Shown here: piece after piece, positions 6,303 to 9,704 of the stretch | Layout: each line of letters opens with the position of its first letter | Position numbering within the stretch: position 1 is the stretch's first letter | Origin: Nanobdellota archaeon | GTDB taxonomy: Bacteria > Patescibacteriota > Minisyncoccia > UBA6257 > GWB1-50-10 | Reading direction: 5' to 3' | Assembly (NCBI GenBank): GCA_030695805.1 | Contig: JAUYPG010000002.1 | Span: forward strand, 1-9,704 | DNA length: 9,704 bases | Translations under genes and position numbers: made by a program | The notes under the pieces: model-generated | Databases searched by the model: none | Seen by the model: the letters and a program-made list of their open reading frames with translations, nothing else | Told to the model about the DNA's origin: nothing

Positions 6303-7814
6303 ATGCCCTATTTTCCAATAATCGGCCTCGAAATCCACATTGAACTGAACACCAAAACAAAGATGTTTTGCGCCTGCGAAAACAATCCGTTTTTCGCGGA
6401 GCCGAACACGAATATCTGCCCAATCTGCCTCGGCCACCCCGGCGCGCTCCCCACGATAAACATGGAGGCAATAAAGAGCACGATAAAATTAGGGCTCGCG
6501 TTAAACGGGCATATCGCGGAGCACTCCAACTTTGACAGAAAAAGTTATTTTTATCCCGATCTCCCAAAGGGCTATCAAATCTCGCAATACAAACATCCTC
6601 TTGTGGAAGGCGGCTCACTGAACAATATTCGTATCACAAGAATCCACCTCGAGGAAGACGCTGGCGCGCTTCTGCACGCAAATTCCAAATTCTCCTTCGA
6701 CCCCGAGCTCAGGACCGAGGGGCAAATTCCAAATTCCAAAAACGAGTATAGTCTAATTAACTTCAATAGGGCTGGCGTCCCACTCGTTGAACTCGTAACC
6801 GAGCCGGATATAAAAAGCGGCAAGGAGGCCATGGATTTCGCGCGCGAGCTCCAGCTTATACTCCGCTATCTCCATATCGCGAACGCGGACATGGAAAAAG
6901 GGGAGATGCGCGTGGAGGCGAATATTTCCGTAAGCAAGGAAAAGGGGAAACTTGGTACAAAGGTGGAAGTTAAAAACCTCAATTCTTTTAAAATAGTGGG
7001 GGACGCGATTGAATACGAACTAAAGCGTCAGGAAGAGCTTTTGGAACAGGGAGAAAAAGTGATACCGGAAACAAGGGGATGGAACGAAAAAGAAGAAATA
7101 TCCGTCTCGCAAAGAAGCAAAGAGGAGGCGCGCGACTACCGCTACTTCCCGGAACCGGATCTTCCTCCACTTGATTTTACTAATAATCCAGACATCAATA
7201 TAGAACTTTTAAGACGAGAACTCCCAGAATTACCGGAAGGGAAGCGCGCCCGCCTCATGGCCGAATACGACTTAGACAAAAAACAGGCAGAAGTCCTCGT
7301 CTCTGACCTCCGTGCCGCAGAGTTTTATGAACAGTCGGTTTCGGAATGTAAAACAGAAGACGCGAAAAAATGTTCTCTCCTCGCCTATAACTATTTAACG
7401 AGCGATCTTTTCGGCATTATGAAAGACCGCGACATGACTTTTGACACTATAAAAATAAACCCGGAAAATTTCGCGGATCTCGTCGCGCTTGTGGAGAAAG
7501 GGGAGCTCTCCTCTCGCATGGCAAAAGACATCTTGCTTCTTATGTCTGAGGGCGGGGAAGATCCACGCGAAATCATGAAGCGGGAAGGCATCGCCCAGGT
7601 CTCTGATACCGAAAGTATCACGAGGGCAGTCCGCGAAGTAATCGCGGAAAACGAAAAGGCGGTCAGCGACTTCAAAAAAGGCAACGAAAACTCCTTCAAA
7701 TTTCTGGTCGGCCAAACCATGAAAAAAATGAAGGGCCAGGGCAACCCGGAGCTTATTCAGGGGGCTTTGAAGCAGGAGTTGACGCTTATCCGCATTTTTA
7801 TTGACAAAATATAA
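6303..7814 (+). CDS. gatB: Asp/Glu-tRNA amidotransferase subunit B
   Basis: Kinase and tRNA-binding subunit of GatCAB, which converts Glu-tRNA(Gln) and Asp-tRNA(Asn) to Gln- and Asn-tRNA using ammonia from GatA. The 503-residue protein carries the full family pattern: IIGLEIHIEL (6-15), four zinc ligands C23/C25/C39/C42 (CAC and CPIC), FDRKSYFYPDLPKGYQISQ (77-95), HLEEDAG (115-121), NFNRAGVPLVELVTEPD (153-169), EVKNLNSF, and RDYRYFPEPDLPPL. The helical and YqeY-like tail ends with FKFLVGQTMKKMKGQGNPEL. Compared with ordinary GatB proteins there is an insertion of about 20 residues at 126-148, between the HLEEDAG strand and YSLINFNRAG; it coincides with a repeated DNA word. gatA and gatC are not in the window. 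No Shine-Dalgarno sequence before the ATG. A promoter for the next unit overlaps its last codons. Confidence 0.96.
   Translation: MPYFPIIGLEIHIELNTKTKMFCACENNPFFAEPNTNICPICLGHPGALPTINMEAIKSTIKLGLALNGHIAEHSNFDRKSYFYPDLPKGYQISQYKHPLVEGGSLNNIRITRIHLEEDAGALLHANSKFSFDPELRTEGQIPNSKNEYSLINFNRAGVPLVELVTEPDIKSGKEAMDFARELQLILRYLHIANADMEKGEMRVEANISVSKEKGKLGTKVEVKNLNSFKIVGDAIEYELKRQEELLEQGEKVIPETRGWNEKEEISVSQRSKEEARDYRYFPEPDLPPLDFTNNPDINIELLRRELPELPEGKRARLMAEYDLDKKQAEVLVSDLRAAEFYEQSVSECKTEDAKKCSLLAYNYLTSDLFGIMKDRDMTFDTIKINPENFADLVALVEKGELSSRMAKDILLLMSEGGEDPREIMKREGIAQVSDTESITRAVREVIAENEKAVSDFKKGNENSFKFLVGQTMKKMKGQGNPELIQGALKQELTLIRIFIDKI
6678..6737 (+). repeat. Direct repeat inside the gatB insertion
   Basis: GCAAATTCCAAATTC occurs at 6678-6692 and again at 6722-6736, a spacing of 44 bases, so the two copies are read in different frames (A-N-S-K-F and Q-I-P-N-S). 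Each copy itself contains AATTCCAAATTC, a tandem of AAATTCC. They bound the stretch that is extra relative to normal GatB. Probably a repeat-driven duplication or insertion that kept the gene open. Confidence 0.6.
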
Positions 7815-7829
7815 AAAATATGATATATA
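7801..7829 (+). promoter_or_regulatory. Near-consensus extended -10 promoter at the gatB end
   Basis: A perfect TTGACA at 7801-7806, a 17-base spacer, then TATATA at 7824-7829 with TG one base upstream (7821-7822), the extended -10 form. The -35 lies within the last gatB codons. Transcription would start near 7836, about 64 bases before the next ATG. It is the best -35 match in the window, which suggests that the short unit at 7837-8160 is strongly expressed. Confidence 0.75.
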
Positions 7830-7861
7830 AATAATAGCATCAATCCTACGAGTGCGATGAC

Positions 7862-7892
7862 TTCCTTTCCCCGCTCAAACTAAAGAAAGGAG
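7862..7892 (+). promoter_or_regulatory. Leader hairpin that can hide the Shine-Dalgarno sequence
   Basis: AAAGGAG at 7886-7892, 7 bases before the ATG at 7900, is a strong ribosome-binding site. GAAAGGAG (7885-7892) can pair along all 8 bases with TTCCTTTC (7862-7869), including one G-U pair, around a 15-base loop. An alternative pairing of the same site uses CCC/GCTC upstream and GAGC/GGG downstream. Either fold would block translation. Whether this is a real switch is inference. Confidence 0.5.
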
Positions 7893-7899
7893 CCAGGGA

Positions 7900-8112
7900 A
7901 TGAAAGGAATGTTCATCGAGTTGCTTCGGGGATGTCCGATTGAGGCAGATCGTCTGCCTCCAGAAAAAATCGGGCATCTTCAGAACATAGGGTTTCGGTT
8001 TCAGTCCGAAACCCGCTGGACTGGGCAGGGAGAAGTTACATTCCTCCGACCCCGATTCAGTGTCGGCAAACTTATTCGTCGGCTTGGAGCGCCCAAGCCG
8101 CGACCGAGGTAG
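7900..8112 (+). CDS. Small basic hypothetical protein, 70 residues
   Basis: No family recognised. The ORF has the only strong Shine-Dalgarno sequence in the window, correctly spaced, plus its own promoter and terminator, which favours real translation. The protein begins MKGMFIELLRGCPIEADRL, has a middle rich in aromatic and arginine residues (GFRFQSETRWTG), and ends in a basic tail (KLIRRLGAPKPRPR). There is no signal peptide, membrane span or cysteine pair (only C12). Net charge is positive, so RNA or DNA binding is conceivable but unsupported. Codon choice (CGT, CGG, CGA arginines) looks different from gatB. Most of its length is also able to fold into perfect RNA stems, so the ORF could instead be incidental to an RNA gene. 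Confidence 0.5.
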   Translation: MKGMFIELLRGCPIEADRLPPEKIGHLQNIGFRFQSETRWTGQGEVTFLRPRFSVGKLIRRLGAPKPRPR

Positions 8113-8122
8113 CCGATTTCGC

Positions 8123-8160
8123 GAGGGAGTCCATACAACGGACTCCCTCAAGCTTTTTTT
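8123..8160 (+). terminator. Intrinsic terminator
   Basis: GAGGGAGTCC (8123-8132) pairs perfectly over 10 bp with GGACTCCCTC (8140-8149) around a 7-base loop, followed after AAGC by seven T residues (8154-8160). This ends the short unit and would stop read-through into the convergent miaA. Confidence 0.88.
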
Positions 8161-8179
8161 ACCTTGCCTTATTCCCCCT

Positions 8180-8211
8180 TACATATAAACCACGATCGTG
8201 GTTTATATGTA
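8180..8211. repeat. Perfect 32-bp palindrome without loop
   Basis: The left half is TACATATAAACCACGA (8180-8195) and the right half (8196-8211) is its exact reverse complement, with the centre at CGATCG. It lies between the + strand terminator and the miaA stop. Neither strand has a T-run after it, so it does not look like an intrinsic terminator. A dimeric protein-binding site, a cruciform, or a palindromic repeat are the options. Confidence 0.85.
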
Positions 8212-8218
8212 GAAAAAA

Positions 8219-9220
8219 TTAATCATCCAAAAATTTTCTTAAAAAATTTTCCGCTTCAACATAACTTCCGGCCTGAACCCACTGAATATCCTTATCCCGC
8301 CGAAACCACGTCATCTGCCGCTTTGAATACTTATAAATCTCACTGATGGATTTTTCAATCATTTCTTCACGCGAAATCTTGCCCTGTAAATACTCCGCCG
8401 CCGTCCGGTAATTCAAACCGAAACTTTCTATCTTCTTCCAACTCAATCCTTCGCGCGCGCGCAACCCCCGAACCTCTTCTAAAAATCCTTCTCTCATCCA
8501 TTCTTGAAATCTACGCGCTATTCTTTCTTTCAATTCTTCACGCTTCACCAAAAGCCCGATTTTCAATATCTGGAAGTCGGACTTCCAGATATTGCGAGAC
8601 GTCGGGATGCGCGTCGTTTGGACAATCTCAAGCGCCCGAATAAGCCGCCGTTTGTTTTTTCGGTCAATCGTCTCCGCGCGCTTCGAATCAACCCTCCACA
8701 ACTCATCATATAATTCGTCCAAAGACCTCCTCTCAAGCTCCCTGCGCAGTTCTCGTTGTGGAGGGACAAGAGAAAGTAAGTCAGGGGAAAGAAGAGCGTC
8801 CACATAAAAACCAGTCCCGCCGCAAATGATAGGCAATTTCCCGCGCCGCAAAATATCCCGCAGGGCTTTTTGTCCTAGTCGTTGAAACCTTGCCGCGCTA
8901 AACTGCCGCTTGGGAGACGCCACGTCAATCAAGTGATGTCGGATGCCTTTGTAATACATCGGGATCCCTCGTCCCGCCTCGACGGGACTCGGGATGCTCA
9001 ATTTCGTCTTCTCGCTTCGCTCGAACGAAATTGGCACCTTTCCCGTTCCTATATCAAGCCCACGGTAAACCTGCCTTGAGTCAGCAGAAATAACTTCGCC
9101 TCCGCCATAGGCGGAAAATTTTTTTGCGAGCTGTACCGCAAGTTCGCTTTTTCCGGAAGCGGTTGGCCCGAGAATGACTACAACATTACGCTTTAACTTC
9201 AATTTCGCGTCGGATTTCAT
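8219..9220 (-). CDS. miaA: tRNA dimethylallyltransferase
   Basis: Adds a dimethylallyl group to A37 of tRNAs that read codons starting with U, which steadies codon pairing. The 333-residue protein has the P-loop GPTASGKS (18-25), the substrate aspartate in ISADSRQVYRGLDIGTGK (44-61), HHLIDVASPKRQFSAARF (95-112), ICGGTGFYVDALL (132-144), NKRRLIRALEI (189-199), and the closing pattern SFGLNYRTAAEYL and KYSKRQMTWFRR. It is longer than compact MiaA proteins. Between GTGK and HHLID there are 33 residues instead of about 10, and SAYGG (36-40) is extra before GEVISADSRQ. Both coincide with palindromic DNA. The start at 9220 lies inside the end of thrS (35-base overlap); no Met follows before the P-loop, so the start is firm. 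No Shine-Dalgarno sequence; translation is probably coupled to thrS. Confidence 0.95.
   Translation of the reverse strand: MKSDAKLKLKRNVVVILGPTASGKSELAVQLAKKFSAYGGGEVISADSRQVYRGLDIGTGKVPISFERSEKTKLSIPSPVEAGRGIPMYYKGIRHHLIDVASPKRQFSAARFQRLGQKALRDILRRGKLPIICGGTGFYVDALLSPDLLSLVPPQRELRRELERRSLDELYDELWRVDSKRAETIDRKNKRRLIRALEIVQTTRIPTSRNIWKSDFQILKIGLLVKREELKERIARRFQEWMREGFLEEVRGLRAREGLSWKKIESFGLNYRTAAEYLQGKISREEMIEKSISEIYKYSKRQMTWFRRDKDIQWVQAGSYVEAENFLRKFLDD
8564..8594. repeat. 31-bp near-perfect palindrome within miaA
   Basis: CAATATCTGGAAGTC (8564-8578) and GACTTCCAGATATTG (8580-8594) are exact reverse complements around a single base. It encodes about residues 209-219 of MiaA (NIWKSDFQIL), just before the conserved KIGL strand, in a region that varies among MiaA proteins. 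The length of the protein here is near normal, so it may have replaced rather than extended sequence. Confidence 0.8.
8957..9033. repeat. Two tandem hairpins within miaA (inserted palindromic element)
   Basis: Hairpin 1: ATCCC (8964-8968) with GGGAT (8991-8995), then a TC/TC bubble, then GTCCCG (8971-8976) with CGGGAC (8983-8988). Hairpin 2: a 9-bp stem CAATTTCGT (8999-9007) with ACGAAATTG (9025-9033), whose loop holds CTTCTCGCTTCGCTCG. Together they encode residues 63-88 of MiaA. This is the stretch with about 22 residues more than usual, lying between GTGKVP and MYYKGIRHHLID. The insert keeps the frame. Confidence 0.72.
9101..9115. repeat. 15-bp palindrome encoding five extra codons in miaA
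   Basis: TCCGCC (9101-9106) and GGCGGA (9110-9115) are a perfect 6-bp stem around ATA. On the coding strand it reads exactly as five codons, S-A-Y-G-G (residues 36-40). Removing them gives LAKKF-GEVISADSRQ, the usual MiaA spacing. Confidence 0.65.
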
Positions 9221-9704
9221 TCAAAAAAAAGGTAAGTTCTTTCGCGCCAAGATCGCCCTGCCCGCGCTTTCGGACGGATACGGTCTTTGCCTGCTCTTCC
9301 TTTTCGCCGACAACAAGAATATAGGGAAGTTTTTGCACCTCCGCCTCTCGGATGCGCTTCCCCAAAGAATCGTCTTCGAATATCTCGGCCCGGACTTCAA
9401 TTTTTTGAAACTCGCCCAAAACATGTTTTGCGTATGAGGTGAAGCGTTCTCCCACAGGCAGTATCGCGACCTGTACTGGAGAGAGCCACAAGGGAAAGGC
9501 GCCCGCGTAGTGCTCAATCAAAATTGCCATAAACCGCTCAATAGAGCCCATGATAGCGGCGTGTATCATTACGATTCGTTCCTGCCCCCCTCGTTCATCA
9601 ACGCAAGTTAAGTCAAATCGTTCCGGCATATTCATATCCAGTTGAATGGTCGCGACCTGCCACTCGCGCCCAAGAGAATCGCTCGCCATAAAATCAAGTT
9701 TTGG
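9186..9704 (-). CDS. thrS: Threonine-tRNA ligase, C-terminal part (runs off the right edge)
   Basis: Charges tRNA(Thr) with threonine. Only the last 172 residues are in the window; the frame is open through 9704. The visible part begins PKLDFMASDSLGREWQVATI, the end of the class II catalytic core. Then come NMPERFDL, MIHAAIMGSIERF (motif 3, with the histidine that is a zinc ligand in characterised ThrRS) and AILIEHYAGAFPLWLSPVQV. The anticodon-binding domain follows (VAILPVGERFTSYAKHVLGE to the end, with GKRIREAEVQKLPYILVVGEKE). Most relatives have HRA where this has HAA. The stop lies 35 bases inside miaA, so the two genes form one - strand operon, thrS first. Confidence 0.96.
   Translation of the reverse strand, partial: PKLDFMASDSLGREWQVATIQLDMNMPERFDLTCVDERGGQERIVMIHAAIMGSIERFMAILIEHYAGAFPLWLSPVQVAILPVGERFTSYAKHVLGEFQKIEVRAEIFEDDSLGKRIREAEVQKLPYILVVGEKEEQAKTVSVRKRGQGDLGAKELTFFLNEIRREIEVKA

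Larger units (their letters stand above)
7837..8160 (+). ncRNA. Candidate structured transcript (may also encode a small protein)
   Basis: The unit between its own promoter and terminator is about 320 bases and is packed with stems. They are: 7862-7869/7885-7892 (8 bp, covers the ribosome site); an outer 10-bp stem 7931-7940/7969-7978 (one G-U) enclosing an 8-bp stem 7942-7949/7953-7960; 9 bp 7990-7998/8006-8014; 5 bp 8046-8050/8062-8066; 8 bp 8080-8087/8093-8100; and the 10-bp terminator stem. All but the first two are perfect Watson-Crick. I recognise no known RNA family: I looked for tmRNA, RNase P and 6S features and saw none. The alternative is an ordinary small gene whose coding sequence has picked up palindromes. 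Confidence 0.4.

Noticed and set aside
7846..8151. A 101-codon frame on the - strand across the short unit
   Set aside because: No promoter or ribosome site in that direction, and it covers the + strand terminator; low-complexity serine/arginine-rich protein.
8180..8211. Palindrome as a bidirectional terminator for the convergent units
   Set aside because: No T-run follows it on either strand; the proper + strand terminator is at 8123-8160.
8453..8463. CG-alternating run within miaA
   Set aside because: Short and explained by the codons of the RGLRARE stretch; no further structure.

Overview
The window looks like a chromosomal segment of a Candidate Phyla Radiation (Patescibacteria) bacterium, most likely a Parcubacteria-type lineage. 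Reasons: compact core genes in an unusual order (gyrB-secE-nusG-rplK, then dcd-tmk-gatB), almost no Shine-Dalgarno sequences on housekeeping genes, rplK not followed by rplA/rplJ/rplL, a two-domain dCTP deaminase, and many short palindromic repeats between and inside genes. The lineage call is an inference; no rRNA gene is present to confirm it.

Layout, left to right. Positions 2-895 hold the 3' part of an open frame for a protein with three zinc fingers of eukaryote-like appearance, closed by hairpins including a good intrinsic terminator (922-950). A consensus-like promoter (964-992) starts gyrB (1019-2965). A second promoter overlaps the gyrB stop codon (2955-2983) and probably drives secE (2999-3193), nusG, rplK, a dCTP deaminase gene (dcd), tmk and gatB, all on the + strand. 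These genes cover protein export, transcription elongation, the ribosome, pyrimidine deoxynucleotide supply (dCTP to dUTP/dUMP, then dTMP to dTDP) and indirect Gln-tRNA/Asn-tRNA formation. The gaps are filled by repeats: a ~100-bp element occurs twice, ending at the start codon of rplK and of tmk; an A/T-rich inverted repeat lies before dcd; a paired hairpin flanked by an 11-bp direct repeat lies before gatB.

Positions 7801-8160 form a separate transcription unit. It has a near-consensus extended -10 promoter at the end of gatB, a leader that can hide the only strong Shine-Dalgarno sequence in the window, a 70-codon ORF of unknown function that is itself packed with perfect stems, and a strong intrinsic terminator. 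It may be a small protein gene, a structured RNA, or both, and is the best candidate here for something undescribed. A perfect 32-bp palindrome (8180-8211) separates it from the convergent - strand genes.

On the - strand, thrS (3' part, running off the right edge) overlaps miaA by 35 bases. miaA carries at least three palindromic sequences inside its reading frame. Two coincide with extra residues in the protein, and one encodes exactly five codons. This resembles the in-frame palindromic elements known from Rickettsia. gatB also contains a repeat-associated insertion of about 20 residues. The main theme of the window is repeats spreading through gaps, leaders and even conserved coding regions of a small genome.
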